Below, piece by piece: positions 9,756 through 25,255 of a stretch of DNA of 64,000 nt (its first letter is position 1; each line of letters begins with the position of its first letter). The position numbers and the translations under genes are program-made. The notes below the pieces were generated by a model. It saw nothing but the letters and a program-made list of their open reading frames with translations. It ran no database searches and had not been told where the DNA came from. The DNA is taken from positions 4,092,001 to 4,156,000 of the forward strand of contig OZ251224.1 of assembly GCA_965240325.2 (NCBI GenBank). Reading direction: 5' to 3'. Source of the stretch: Rebecca billardiae RCC1528. Lineage: Eukaryota > Haptophyta.

Positions 9756-12686
9756 ATGTTTTGGAGCATGGGCTTCACGCCCGCGGCTGATCCGCCGATC
9801 GCGCACGCGCAACCACGCCGCAGTTCGCGCGCTTCGATCGACCACGCCGACAACAACGGGCTGACAATCTCGATCGAGCAGCTGGAGGAGCACTTCCACA
9901 TGGCTGCCGGCATCATGAGGGGGAAGCGCGTCGAGGGGGCGAGCACGCGCCGGAAGGACTGGCAGCTCAGGGACAGCGAGCTGCTCAAGTTCGTCTTCGG
10001 CACCACCGTCGGGCAGTACTCCTTCCTCGCGCTGTTCGCGAGCTGGCTGATCGCGCTCGGCGCAGTCGTGTGGGCTTTTGGCGCCAACGGCGTCAGCGAC
10101 TACGACACGAGCTTCCGCGGCTCGCTGTGGCTCTCGTGGGGCATCTTCTTCGACCCGGGCACGCAGACGGGGCTGTCGTTCGAAGATACCCTCGGCGACA
10201 AGTTCATCGTCGTCGTGTTCTCGATGCTCGGCTTTCTGTTCAACCTCACCTTCCTCGGCGTGATCGTGGACAACATCCGCACGTTCCTCGACCGCATGTA
10301 CCACCGCTTCGCGGAGATACACAGCAGCAACCACGTGGTCATCCTCGGTGCGCGGCCCCGCGCGACAATCTCTGCCTCGCGCGCGCGCGCGCGCGCGCGC
10401 GCGGGGCACGCGCGGCGCCGAGCCTGACGCGCGCGCGCTCTCTACCTGGCCCCTGCGTGCGCGCCGCGCCCGCGTCCTCGCCCGTGGCCGCGTCCGCGGC
10501 CGTGCCGCCGCACAGGTTGGACACCGCGCACGCTCTTCCTGATCAACGAGCTGATGGACATGTTCGAGGACCACGGCAAGCGCGGCGAGATCATCGTGCT
10601 GGGCAACTCACCGCGGTATCAGATGCAGCGCGCGGTCGAGCTCGCGTTCCGACGCCGCCACCCGCAGCGGCCGCGCGGCGTGCGCGTGCGCTGCTGGGAG
10701 GGCGACACGGCGGAGGAGGACGACCTGACGCGGCTCAGCCTGCACACGGCGCGCTTCGTGATCGCGCTCACCGAGTCGAACGAGCCACGCGCGGCGGACG
10801 CGCAGGCGGTGGAGACGGTGCTGGCCCTCCAGTCGCTGCACGAGTCTGAGCAGGTGCGCTGCGCCAAGCCGCGCCGCCTATGCTGCTGCTGCCGCCGCTG
10901 CTGCCGCCGCCGCCGCTGCTGCCGCTCTCCGCGCAGGCATAGCACCGCGGCGCCACCGCTGCCGCCGCCGCTGTGCCCGCACGCGCGCCGGGCGCCGCCC
11001 GCCATTGCGCGCGCTCAGGCGGAGCCTCGCCCCGCGCGCGCGCCGCCGCAGTGCCCCGGCGCGATCCTCGCCGAGCTGCGCACGTTCGACGCGGTGCAGG
11101 TGGTGAAGAAGATCAACTCGATGACGGTGAACGACGTCCTCGGCGTGCACACCTCGCAGATGGTCGACATGATCCTCTCCTTCACCACGCTCCGCCCGAC
11201 GGTCGGGCACGCTCTGGTCGAGCTCACTTCCTTCTATGGGCAGAACCTCATGTTCCACTCCGTCGAGAGCGCGCAGGTGGGGCGCAGGTTCAGCGAGGTG
11301 TCGCTCGAGTTCCCGCTGTGCGTGGTGTGCGGCGTGCGCTCGCGCGGCGAGCTCCCCGTGATCGCGCCGCCGATGGACCACGTGCTGCGCCGCGGCGACA
11401 TGCTGCTCATCCTCGCGCTCGCCCGCAAGGACGTTGTGGCGAGGCGCGGCGGCGTGCGGCGCGCGTCTGTCGCCGTCAGCTCGATGCTCGACACCTCGCT
11501 GCGCGGCGAGAAAGGAGAGATGCGCGAGCCGGCCGCGGACGACTCGGCGTCCTCCGCCTTCGTCGGCATCCCCGCAGCCGGCCCCTTGGCCGGGCGCGGC
11601 GCCAGCGGGAGCGCGGCCGACACGGCGATGTTCAACGCGGACGGCTCGCGCATGAGCCGGCAGCGCGTCGTCGTGATTGGCTGGCGCTCGGTGCGTGAGA
11701 TGGCCGCGCTGGTGCGCTCGCTCTCCAAGCTGCTCGTGCACGGCTCGGAGCTGGCCATCCTCTCGGCGGTGGACGTGGAGGGCCGGCAGCGCGCGCTCGC
11801 CGACGAGCTTTTCACGATGGAGGGCTTCGAGAACGGCTCGCTCAACGTGAAGCACGTGCAAGGCTCGCCGATGGCGACGTACAAGCTCAAGCAGCTGCGC
11901 ATCGACACGGCGAGCGTGACCATCGTGGTCGGCGACCCGATCAACGTGAACAAGGCGCTCGAGCACGTGCAGGAGTACCACGACGGCCAGGCGCGCCTCT
12001 TCGACGCGCGCGTCTTCTCCGTCACCGCGCTGCTGCGCACCGTCTCCGAGAGCGCGTACATCGTGCCCGTCTTCTCGCACATCATGTCGTACCGGCTGCT
12101 CGGGCGCAACAACTCGCTGCTCGCTAGCGACGCGCGCACGCACGCGTTCCACCGCAACGCGCTCGAGACAGGGCTGATCGCTATGCAGGCCAACGACCCC
12201 TCGCTCTCCTTCGTGTACACCGAGCTGCTCGGCACGCAGATGGTGAACAAGCACCTCGTCTTCGCGCTCACCTTCGACGCGGCGGCGCGCGAGCTCGGCT
12301 TTTCGGGGAGCGTGCACTCGTTCAACCAGCTGCGGCGCATCGTGCGGCGCAAGCGCGGCCACGTGCTCTTTGGGTACAACAAGCCGCACGACGTGAACGA
12401 CGACCCGGTGCTCAACCCGCGCGACAAGGAGACGGCGCTGCACTGGCAGCCCACCGACGAGCTCCTCTTCTTCCGCGCGAGCACTGGCGCGCCCATCTTC
12501 GAACCGGGCGAGACGGTCGTGGAGCGCGTGACGGGTGTCGCGCGCGCCGCGACGTCCGGCGTGCCGCTGCGGATCGCTGCCTCCCCCCAGGCCAAGGGGG
12601 GGAAGGCCTTGGGGGGGCACCAGCACGTCGGCGCGGCGAACGTACTTGGTGCCGGCGGAAAGCGGCATCATCCCAATAAGGTCTGA
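9756..12686 (+). CDS. CASTOR/POLLUX-type ion channel
   Basis: Three exons are inferred: 9756-10347, 10516-10853 and 11052-12686 (854 aa), with introns GTGCGC...CACAG and GTGCGC...CGCAG. The first in-frame ATG is 9756. One hydrophobic helix (about 86-108), a pore segment ending FFDPGTQTG (about 123-139) and a second helix (about 149-174) precede two RCK-type nucleotide-binding regions. The first opens HVVILGWTPRT after splicing; the second opens RVVVIGWRSV. This is the plan of the plant nuclear-envelope channels CASTOR/POLLUX (DMI1), which shape nuclear calcium oscillations, and of their bacterial relatives. Only two membrane helices are visible against about four in plants, so an upstream exon may be missing. 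The splice of intron 1 restores the family's invariant ILGW, which strongly supports the model. Confidence 0.85.
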
Positions 12687-13109
12687 CGCGCGATGTGACT
12701 CGGTAGTTGTACGGTTAGGCTCGCTGATGTAGGGTCCGCAGCAGACACTCCGCTTCTTGAGTTCTACTTTCTACTTCTAGTTGAGTAGCTTAGTCAGCTA
12801 GTTCTACTTCTGTACTTCTAGACGTTATTACAAACTAGTCCGCTGCTTGGGCGGCGCGAGTCGCGCATTCGTTAATTTTTAGTTTTATTTAAAATATATT
12901 TATAAGCATCCGACTCAGTACAGCATATATATATATATATATATATGATACTGCTATATATAATAATATTATACTCGTCGTCGCATTCTATCATCATCAA
13001 TAGCATTGACGAATATCATCGATCACAGCGCGCGCGCGCGCGGTAGCTCGGACCGCGGTGCGGATGCGCGGCAGCCACCAATAATAATGCGGACGCGGAG
13101 CCTGCCACG
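12687..13109. other. AT-rich convergent intergenic spacer
   Basis: This separates the 3' ends of the channel gene and the rRNA dimethylase gene. It is strikingly AT-rich, with a (TA)n run near 12925-12946 and TATATAATAATATT near 12955-12972. No gene or RNA is seen; both transcripts probably terminate here. Confidence 0.7.
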
Positions 13110-15944
<2,835 letters not shown>

Positions 15945-18834
15945 TCGTCCGTGGCGGGCTGATGAGTGATGAGCCGCCGCGCCCGCGTCAGCGCCGCTGC
16001 TATCGATGGCAGCAGCACTACGACGTCGACTACGTGTCGATCTACTGGACAACGTCAACGGGTGGTCAACCGCCTCAACCGTGCTGCTCCGCACTCGCAG
16101 GCAGCTGCGCAGGGCACAGTCACTGGACCGTACTACTCATGCCGATGTCTATACTGCTGTCTGCTGGTAGCTGACGAGCGCAGCACGCATTGATCATCCG
16201 CGACTCCGTGACCGTTTCGTCTCAGTCTCAGACAGACTCACAGCTGACAGCTCACTGACACTGAAGGCTTCAACACTGCTACTGAGTCACTGACTGGCAG
16301 ACGATTCTGAGTTCACGAGTCTCACCGCGTCGTCCGGCCGTCCGCACACGTAGTCGTAGACCTGCTAGATTCTGAGTCACAGTGAACAAAAACGGGATTA
16401 TCGTCACCGTAACCTGTCCGATGCGAGCCGATTTTCGGGGAATTTCTCGCGCGGGCCGCACGAGCGCACAGAAGACGCTACGGTGGTCGCGCAGGCGCCT
16501 GGCGAGTGCCCAGGGCATGGGACTGCAACACCCCACCCAGCCTCCCCATCCCTCCGCCCCTCTCTGCCTCGCCGGGTTGCACGCGGCTGGCCGGTCACGT
16601 AGCTCGTGGACAGCCATTCGTGAGCGTGGGGCCCTGCTGCTCAGTGCGGCGATGCAGCGAGGCGAAGCGGCGCGTAAGATGGCGCATCTTACTCCAAATG
16701 CAGTCTGCTGCCAGCACAGCCGCCCTCGCCGGAGTGCCTGGTCGTCACCTTCGTCGTGTGCACCTGTTGCGAGCTGCCGTCAACAAGCGAATGCCTCAGG
16801 CCTCCCGGGAGCCATTCAAACACGCTCGTCCTCGACGAGGCGTGCGCGAGGCACCGCGCGAGCGCGGGAACGGCCCTTCCCAGCATACTCCTACACGGCC
16901 ATCCACCTCGCCACAGCCTGCCATATCACACTCCTCCCCGCAACAGTGCCCGCGTGCCGCGTGCGAGGCCGGCCCAACCCCAGGCAGAAGGGTGCACAGA
17001 TATTTTCGACTGCGAGGAGACGGCGGCGAGCACAGGCGTGCGGCGCCGTCCCGCGCTTCATTGGGATGATCTAGACCAGTCGCGCGCCCGCGGCACCGCA
17101 CCCGCCCTCTCCGCGTCGCGTGCCACTCCACGCAGCGCGCGCCCTCTCGGGCGATGCGAGTCTCGCCATCGACGGCGATCTTGCGGCTGATTCGTACCCG
17201 CATGTATTCAACAAATACGACAAATCGCCGAGCTGAACGCACCTCGTCGCGCGATGGCATGGTCGCGCTGTGGGACGTCGCTCGCCGCAGGAAATTCGGT
17301 ACGCGACGAGAGCACGGCGCACGCGCACGGCGCGGCGTGGGAGGCGGGGCGGTGGTGTCCTCGAGCCATCCCGCCCGCGCCGCGGTGCGCCAGCCGCCAC
17401 CTCGCCGCGCCGTGGCCCATGCCGCGCGGCAGGTGTCGACCAGATCGACCTTGCCGCCCAAAAGAGGGCCGCACCGGAAATTCTGTATTTGTTGAATACA
17501 GACTTACCCACGTGCCCGCGATGCGGCGGCGCCTGTGGCGGCGGCGTGGCGCGGCGGCGGCGGCGCGGGCAGCCTGACGGGCCAGATAGGGCGCGCCAGG
17601 TCGGGGCGATCGTGATGGGATGGTTCCATACGCATCAGTGCGTGCTCCTGTGCATCTCAAGAGCGCGCTGGGCGCCCTCTCTCGCGCCTATACCCATCCC
17701 ACGCGGTCTGAGAAGCCTCTGTTTGGACACCGTTGGCTGCGCGCTCGGTCGTGGCTGCCCGGCGGGTCGGAGAGGTCGAGGCGAGCCGGGTCGTTCGCGA
17801 CGGACGATGCCTATGGGTCATGGCGAGTGCCAGCACGCAGCTCGGGCGCGCGCCCGGCGCCTCCTCGCCGCGCTACATCCACACCAAGATCTGGCCCAAA
17901 ACCAGGCTTCAAGAGCGAAACTCAGTCTGGGAGCTGCTCAGGCCGCTGTGTGCGGTTTGAAAGCGCGCAAACTTGTGGAGCGGGTGCCCACATGGGTTGA
18001 GCACAATGCTATAGAACGTTTTTCCGCGAAACACCACTTCCTCGCCTCTCCGCGCGCGTGCCGCGCGGCCCCCGTGAAGTCATCTTAACAGCTCACGTGT
18101 GGCCGCCCGTGGAGCGAGGGTGGGCGAGGAGGGGCGGGCGAGGGTGACGCCGCCCCGGGGAACCGCCTTGGTAAGCCGGCCGACGCCTCGCAGCCCCCCT
18201 CGCGGCAAAAATGCGCGCACGCCCGCCGCTCGGAGCGCGCCATCGATTCGAATGGGCGTGCGCACGAACGACCATGCTCAAACGGCTTCGGCCCGATCTT
18301 TCCCCACTGTGGCGGCGCGAAGTGCCGCGAAGGGGGCATCAAAAAAATTCCAGCGCATCCCCACTGGGCGGAAGTGCGGACAGGTTACGGTGACGGCTAA
18401 AATCGAATTGTTTACTGTGGTGCTAGAATGGCTAGATACTAGATAGCTTAGTACTAGTAGTCGTCATCGGTCCGAGCAGTAGTCGATATCGTCACTGCTG
18501 TACTGCTGCTGTAGTAGTTCAGCGCAGCAGCCATCGTCGCCCTGGCGGGGCACGGACTGACAACGTAGCAGCGCGCCTGCAGACTGAGACTGCACGAGTT
18601 CTGCACGATTGTTGAGCGCGCCGGCACAGAGTGACCGCACAGACGGCCGATATGCGCGCGCCCGCGAAGCAGTCGCCCGACCTCGCCCCCTAGAACCTCC
18701 TACGCGGGGTCGCGCCCAGCAGCGGTGCCGAGTGCGCGCCACGCGCACGGCGGGCGGCGACAGCGCGTGCGCTCGGCGCTCGGCAGCAGCGCGCCCCGCC
18801 CCGCTGCTCGCGCGCACGCGCGCGCGCGCGCGCG
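15945..18834. other. 2.9 kb gene-poor region
   Basis: No convincing gene. Short frames of 100-270 codons exist on both strands but have stop-free GC bias rather than motifs. The stretch contains a putative inverted-repeat element (16378-18419) and a short inverted repeat of GTATTCAACAAATAC at 17203-17217 and 17486-17500. Confidence 0.6.
16378..18419. mobile_element. Putative non-autonomous element with terminal inverted repeats
   Basis: The left end (16378-16420) and the reverse complement of the right end (18377-18419) share CACAGT(G/A)AACAA, a diverged middle, and an exact CGTCACCGTAACCTGTCCG. Similarity weakens inward, ending near a shared GGAATTT. Outside lie TGCTAGAT (16363-16370) and TGCTAGAA (18421-18428), a possible imperfect 8-bp target duplication, though on the left it is seven bases from the repeat. 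No transposase is visible in the 2 kb interior. Size and end type would fit a hAT-like non-autonomous element; the class is a guess. Confidence 0.5.
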
Positions 18835-21800
18835 TCAGCCGCCGACCGACTTGACGGTCGTCTGCGCCCACGAAGCGACCTCCTTGGTCTGCGCGTTGCT
18901 CGACTTGCGCGCCTCGCGCAGCAGCGACTTGATCGACTCGTGCACGAGCGCGGGCGCGACCTTGGGCCCGAGCGTGTGCGCCAGGTCGCCGATCACGCCG
19001 ACCGCGGTGCGCGTCACCGCGTCGTCGCGCTCCGGGTCGGCGGAGACGACGTGCAGGAAGGCAAAGACGGTCTCGACGTGCGGCAGAAAGGCGTCCCCCT
19101 TCTTGCCGTCTCGCAAGCCCTGCAGGATGCCCGTGTACGCCTCGAGGATGCCCTCGCGCAGCTGGTTGAGGTAGTCGATCATGTCGTAGTTGTCCGTGTC
19201 CACCGTCGTCTGCGCCGCCGCCGCGAGCATCGACATCGTCACGGTGAGGTACTTCTCAAACCGCTCGCCGATCGCGAGCGCAATGTCGCCAAACACGGAG
19301 AGCATTGGCGGCTTCACGTTGCGGTTGAGCTGCGGGTTCTGCGCACGGTACGGCGCGGGGGCAGGCGGCGGAGGGCGCTCAGCGCGAGCGCGAGAGCGCA
19401 CGCGACACGCGTGCGCGCGCTGCGGCGCGGTCCCGCGAGCGCGCGCGCCGAGCCGCGCGCCACGCTGCGTGCGTGTGCGCGCGCGTGTGTGCGTGCGCAC
19501 GTGCGCGTGTGTGCGCGTGCCTGCAGGTTCTGCATGAGCAGGGTGACGATCTCGTCGCAGTAGGGCAGGATGCCGCCCTCGAGCGCGCGGCACAGGTCGC
19601 CCACCACGCCCACAGAGACAGAACACACCTGCGCACGGGCCGCGCGCGCGGTGCGCGCGAGCACTCAGCGAGCACTCCGGGAGCGCACGCGCTCGCCCGC
19701 TGCCGCGCCACGGCCGCGCCGCGCGCGCGCGGCCGCTGCGCGCGCACGGCGCACACACACCTGGTGCTGCGCGTGGTTGCTCAGCCCGCGCATCAGGAAG
19801 GGGCGGAAGTGCGGCATGTACTTGTCGAAGCCCTTCTCCACGCCGTTGGCCACCGCGCCCACCGCCATCAGCGCCTCCTCGTGCACCGTCGAGCTGTTCG
19901 AGTTGAAGACCTCCAGGAAGAGCTGCATCAGCCGGTCGGCCAGCGGCTCGATGTGCCGCCCCAGCTTCTGCACGACCACCTGCAGGGTGCCGCACAGCAG
20001 GCCCTGCAGCTCGCTCTGCTCCTCCCTGTCGTCGTTCGAGACGAGCTGCGCGCGGGAGCGGGGGGAGGCCACGCGCGGCGCGGGAGCGCGCGCGCGCACG
20101 CGGCGCGCCGCTCAGCGCGTCTCGCGTCACGGCGCGCGGCGAGCACGCGCACGCGCGCACACACACACACACACGCACACACGCACACACGCACACACGC
20201 ACACACGCACACACACACAACACGCACACACACACACACGCACACACACACCTGCATGGCGAAGGTCTTCTCGAGCTTCTCGCAGATGAAGGGCGCGATC
20301 TCGCTCACGTTGTTGAGCGTGTCGAGCGCGGACTGCGAGAGCACCGTGTTGAGCGCCTCGTACGCGCTCGAGCGCAGGTTGTTCTCCGCCGAGTCGGGCC
20401 GCTCGGTCGCCAGCAGCAGCGCGCGCACCGTGTCGATGTAGTAGGGCGAGAGCGGCGACGAGGGCGACGTGTCGTCCACGTCGAACGCCTCGGCGAGGTT
20501 GTGGATGGCCCAGCACACGTTGCCCGCGACGCGCGGCTCGTCCTTGAGCGCCTCGATCAGCACGCCGCCCGGCTTGAGCAGCTCGTGCAGCGGCGTGCTC
20601 GCGCCGATCTGCGTGTGCACCGCGTCGGGGTGGTGGTCGCAGATGCGGCCGAGCGTCCACGCGGCCGTGTCGCGCACCTGCACCGACTGGTCGCGCATCA
20701 GCTGTACCATGATCGGGATCGCCTGCAGCACGAGCGGCTGCAGCGACTCCTTGCTCGGCCCCTCGAGGATCGAGCCGAACGCCAGCGTCGACGCCTCGCG
20801 GAACCGCCAGTCCGCCGACTGGATGTTCGCCTGCACGAACGTCATCACGGGCGGCACGACCGCGTCCGTGACCGTCTGAGCGACCAGCGCCAGGCAGGTG
20901 CCCGCCGCCATCGCCACGTTCCACGCGTCGTCGTCCTGGTCCTCCTCCTGCTTGGTGAGCGTCTGCAGCAGCAGCGGCACGAGGTAGGGCATCGCGCCCT
21001 TCACAAACTCCTGCGACAGCACGTCGGGCGACTCGCCCGTGTTCCGCGCCTCCTCCGCCACCTCGTGCAGCTCCATCTCCTCGTCGCACACGCTCGACCA
21101 GAACTCGACCGCCTGCTGCGCCACCTCGTCCGCGCCCGACTTGATCTCCTCGAAGGTGAGCTGGAAGAGCGCCTGCATGTACGGCGCGAGCTTGGTGTAG
21201 TACAGCCCGGCGATCTTGACGATGCACTCGTACGCAGCCATGCGCACCGGCCGGTTCTCCGCCACCGCCGCCTCGCACACCGTCTGCATGATGTAGTTGC
21301 GCTCGACGTCGTTCTCAAAGTTGGACTTGACAAACTCGAGCGCGTTGTTGAGCGCGATCGTCGCCGCCTTGCGCACCTCGGCGTTGGGCTCCTCCTTGCG
21401 CATGCCCTGCACCACCGCCGTGAGCACCGCGTTCGACTTGTGCTCGAGCACCGCCGGCTCCTGCGCGGCGGCGGGCGGCGCGCGCAGGCGGCGGCGGCGG
21501 GCGGCGGCGCGCGCGGGCGCAGCGCGAGCGCGGGCAGGAGGCCACGGCGCGAGACGGGCACGAGGCGTGCAGCAGAGGCCGCGCGGAGCGGGACGGCGGC
21601 CGAGCGGCGGGCGACGCGGCACGCGCGGTCGGCGGGGCGAGAGGCGAGCTCGTGAGCACGCGCGCACGCTACACCCAGCTCGCGGCGCGCGCTCGCGCGC
21701 CACTGGCGCGCATGGGCCGCACGGCGCGGCGCGGCGCGGCGCGGCGCGGCGCGGCGCGGCGCGGCGCGGCGCGCGCGGGCCGCGCGGTGCGCACGGTGCG

Positions 21801-22708
21801 CGCGCACGATCTCCTCGCAGATGTAGCCGAGCGCCTCGAGCGTGGCCTGCTTCAGGTCGTCGCTTGTGGTGCTCGTCACGTTCGCCGTCAGCGCGTCGAT
21901 CAGCTCGGGCCACTCGTTGCGCGGCAGCTCGATCGCGCCGATCTTGGCCACCACCTGAGCAGCCGTGTGCCGTGCGGGCGCCGCAGGGCTGCCGAGTGCA
22001 GCCGTCACCTGCGCGCGCGGCGCCGCGGCGGCGGTGGGGAGCGCGTCGGCCGAGTGCGCCTCGGGCACGCAGCGAGCGCGAGCGCCGTTCAACCAGCTCA
22101 CGCCGCCGAGCACGGCGGCGCGGCACGCGGCGCGAAGGGCGGCTGTCGCGCAGCTGCGCGTGGCGCGCATCGCGCGTGCGCGCTCTTGCGTCCGCACCGA
22201 GAGCTTGACCTGCGCCTTGGCGCTGGGGTCCATGGCGACCCACGCGGCGGAGAGCTCGTTCTGGGTGGCGGCCATCTGCATGTGCGCGGAGCGCACGACC
22301 CGGCCGCATGCACGTCAGCCGCGCGCCCGCCCCGCCGCACACAGCAGCACAGTGCGCGCGCGCAGAGCCGCGCGCCGTGCAGCACACGCACCTTCGAGTC
22401 GAGCGCGTTCTTGATGATCAGACCCGCGAGGCGCCGGCCCTCGGGGGGCTTCTCCTCGTTAGCCAGCTCGCCTGAGAGAGTCACCAGGAACATCGGCTGC
22501 ATGCGGCGCGTGCATGCACCCCCAGCGGCAAGCGCGCGCGCGCGTGGCGGCGCTCAGTGAATCGGAGCCGCTGCGCTCGCGCCCGGCGCAGGGAGCAGCA
22601 GCCGCGCACCAGGTTGCTCTGCTTGGCCTGCTCGATGGTGGTCTCCGCATGCTGACGGATCGCCGCATCGGGGCTCTGCGCGTTGGTGAGGATCTGAGTT
22701 ATGTCCAT
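18835..22708 (-). CDS. KPNB1: Importin subunit beta-1
   Basis: HEAT-repeat nuclear import receptor that binds importin alpha/NLS cargo and nucleoporins and is released by Ran-GTP. Eight exons inferred: 22708-22610, 22496-22392, 22275-22198, 22008-21808, 21460-20252, 20045-19761, 19628-19521 and 19338-18835, all introns phase 0, giving 862 aa (human 876). Landmarks include [70 protein letters not shown] and [15 protein letters not shown]. The intron 19520-19339 begins GCACGC, a GC-AG intron; other donors are GTGCG or GTGTG. Intron 20251-20046 carries a CA repeat. Conservation against human importin beta is continuous across every junction, so the model is strong. Confidence 0.95.
20158..20251. 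repeat. (CA)n microsatellite in an importin beta intron
   Basis: An interrupted CA/CG-CA tract directly at the 5' splice site of the intron 20251-20046, so the donor GTGTGT is part of the repeat itself. Confidence 0.9.
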
Positions 22709-23425
22709 GGCCGCCGCCTCGAAACGCGCTTCCTGAGCGCGCGTCGCGCCCGCACGCGTTGGCGACCCGCTCTCCAGCTGGTTCAAGCGCGTGCCCGGAC
22801 GCGTCAGCCGGACGTCGCAACGGTGCTGCCAGCCGCGTGTCTGGAGCTCCAACCGGGCGTCCCGCGCGCAAAGCCGCGCGCGCTCCGAAAATGTGTGGCC
22901 TGCCGGTTTCTTTATTCGATTTGTAGATTTGCAGAAGCGCATCTGCGCATGCACCGAAACGCTAGGCTGTCCGACTCTACACTGCTGTGCCAGCGGAGGG
23001 GGGCCGGACAGGCTACCGAAACGCGGGTTTGACGAGCGAAAAGCATCGATCATTGTCAGCGCATGGGAGGCTGCTGGTCATTGTATGCTGCCGGCGGCAG
23101 CAGCGCGCACAGTCAGCTGAGACTGCTGCATTCTGACGATTCGGCAACGGTCTTCAGCATCCAGCCGAGGCACATCGGCCATGCAGCCATGACGATGCTC
23201 GCTGAGAGACGAAGTACAGCCGCACTCCCTCGACTATCAACAACAACTACAAGGCTCGCAGCCTCACGTCGGATGAGTCCCGCCCGCCACCGCGTGAGCG
23301 AGGAGACATCCGCCGCGGAAATATCAATCCTGCCCGGCAAACAAGGTCAGGCGCGCCATTGCCGCGCGGTTTGCCACGCAGTGGCTTGAGTCCCAACGGA
23401 CTCAACCCGCCTCCCGATCAGGCGA
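22709..23425. other. Intergenic, upstream of importin beta
   Basis: Presumed promoter and 5' UTR region of importin beta and 3' flank of the Pro-rich surface protein gene. No motif-bearing reading frame, RNA gene or clear repeat seen. Confidence 0.6.
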
Positions 23426-24926
23426 TCACACGCTGAGCACGCTCATCTCCGAGTTGAGCTCGGGCGGCTCGAGCCGCGCGCGCGTCCAGCGCACCTGTGC
23501 GACGACGGACGGCGAGGCGGCCTCCGTGTGCCTCGAGCCGTCTGCGTCGAGCGCGTACTCGGACTCGACCCGGATGAACGCGTCGACCACGCTGAAGCGC
23601 TTGCGCCACGAGTGCCGCCGCAGCACGCCCACCACGCACGCAAGCAGCACGAGCGCGGCCGCGCCGCCGAGGCTGCCTCCGAGGATGGCGGCGTCGCCCA
23701 CCGCTGGCGCGTCCGCCGCCGCGGCCTCCACGCCGTGCGGCCGCCCTCTTCGCCTGCCGCGGCCGCCCTCGTCGTCGTCGTCGTCGTCGCCGCCGGCGGC
23801 GTCGTCGTCCAGCTCGTCCTCTGCCGCCTGCCCCGCATGCACGACCACGGTGACCGCCAGGCCGAACACCTCGGAGCCGACCGCGTCCGCGACGGACTGC
23901 TCGATGGCGGCGGCGCTGTCGGTAACGAGCTGCGCAAGCGCCTCGACGCTCGGTGCCACCGCCTGGCTCGCCCTGCCGTACAGGACGTCGAACAGGACCG
24001 TTACGCTCCCGCCGAGCACGCCGATGATCTCGACGTCGCGAGAGGTGAGGTTGAGCGCGCGCGCCACGCCCAGCTCGAAGTTGTCGCGCCGCCCGCGCCC
24101 GGCCTGCGTCGCGCCGTCCCAGTCGCTCTGCAAGCCGGCGAGCACCGCGCGCGCGCGCACGCGGCTGACGCGCGGGTTGCCGCGCACGGGGGGCAGTGCC
24201 GGAGGCGGCGCAGACGGTGCGGGCGGTGGCGACGGCGGAGGCGACGGCGGTGGTGGAGGTGCCCGTGGCGACGGCGGCAGCGGTGGCGGTGGCGGCGGCG
24301 AGGGCGAGGGTGGCGGCGGCGAGGGCGGCGGCGGCGCTCGCGGTGGAGCTGGAGGCGGCCGTGGCGGCGAGCGCGGCGGCGGCGGGAACGGCGAGGGCGG
24401 CGGCGGCGGCGGCGGCGAGGGCGAGGGCGGCGGTGGCGAGGGTGAGGGCGGCGGTGGCGCGAGCGGCAAAGGCGGTGGCGGCGCTGGCGGGGTCGGAGAA
24501 GGCGGGGTCGGAGAGGGCGGAGGCGGCGATGGAGGCGGCGGTGAGGGTGGCGAGGGCGATGGTGGGCTCGGCAAAGGGGGCGACAGCGGTGCGGACGGCG
24601 GTGCGGATGGGGGTGCAGACGGGGCTGCGGACGGGGGTGGCGGTGTTGGCGCTGAAGGTGGCAGCGACGGAGCGATGGTCAGCGGTGGCGGCGATGGCGG
24701 TGGTGGCGACGGAGGCGGCGGCAATGGTGGCAACTCGCCCTCATCATCGTCATCGTCATCGTCGTCGTCGTCGCCATCGTCGTCGTCATCACCCTCATCG
24801 TCGTCGTCATCACCCTCGTCGTCGTCATCATCACCGTCGGCAGGCGAGGGCGGCGAGGGTGGCGCAACGAGAGACGGCGGTGGCGGCGAGAAGTCCAGGG
24901 CATCGTCATCGTCGTCGTCGTCGTCA

Positions 24927-24971
<45 letters not shown>

Positions 24972-25255
24972 GTCGGCGGAGGAGATGACGGCGGCTGCGC
25001 TGAAGGGGGTGACGGCGGGGGGGAGAGCAATAGGGTTGCCGGCAGAGGCGGCGGGGCTGGCGGTGACGACAGCGACTGTGGCGGTGGTGATGGCGGCGGC
25101 GGGGACGGCGGCGGCGGCAACGGTGGCGTTGGCGCCGGCGCGGGCGGAGCGGAGGACGGTGCGCCCGTCGTCGACGGGAGTAGCGCACACACGAGGTAGA
25201 CAGCCAGGCCCGCGCTCGGCGTGAGCTTGGCGAGCGCGCTGCCGCCACGGGACAT
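23426..25255 (-). CDS. Pro-rich (pherophorin/extensin-like) single-pass membrane protein
   Basis: A 609-residue protein from the ATG at 25255. An N-terminal signal peptide (AGLAVYLVCALLPSTTGA, about 14-31) leads into some 350 residues of SPPPP-type repeats, likely hydroxyproline glycosylation targets, interrupted by two poly-Asp blocks. A folded ectodomain of about 130 residues follows (ARAVLAGLQSDWDGATQAG ... LNLTSRDVEIIGVLGGSVTV), reminiscent of SEA-like or ferredoxin-like beta-alpha units. Then come a second acidic stretch, a transmembrane helix (ILGGSLGGAAALVLLACVVG) and a 60-residue cytoplasmic tail. Architecture suggests a cell-surface glycoprotein exposed to the wall or scales. Pherophorin kinship is by composition only; no sequence-level homology is claimed. 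Confidence 0.75.
24741..24970. repeat. Coding (GAC/GAT)n blocks
   Basis: Two runs of TCG/TCA on the plus strand, read as poly-Asp (with some Glu and Gly) on the minus strand inside the Pro-rich protein. They are candidates for replication-slippage length polymorphism or for calcium binding. Confidence 0.9.

Noticed and set aside
16382-18088. Several 100-270 codon frames in the gene desert
   Set aside because: No motif, overlapping on both strands, and codon composition unlike neighbouring genes.
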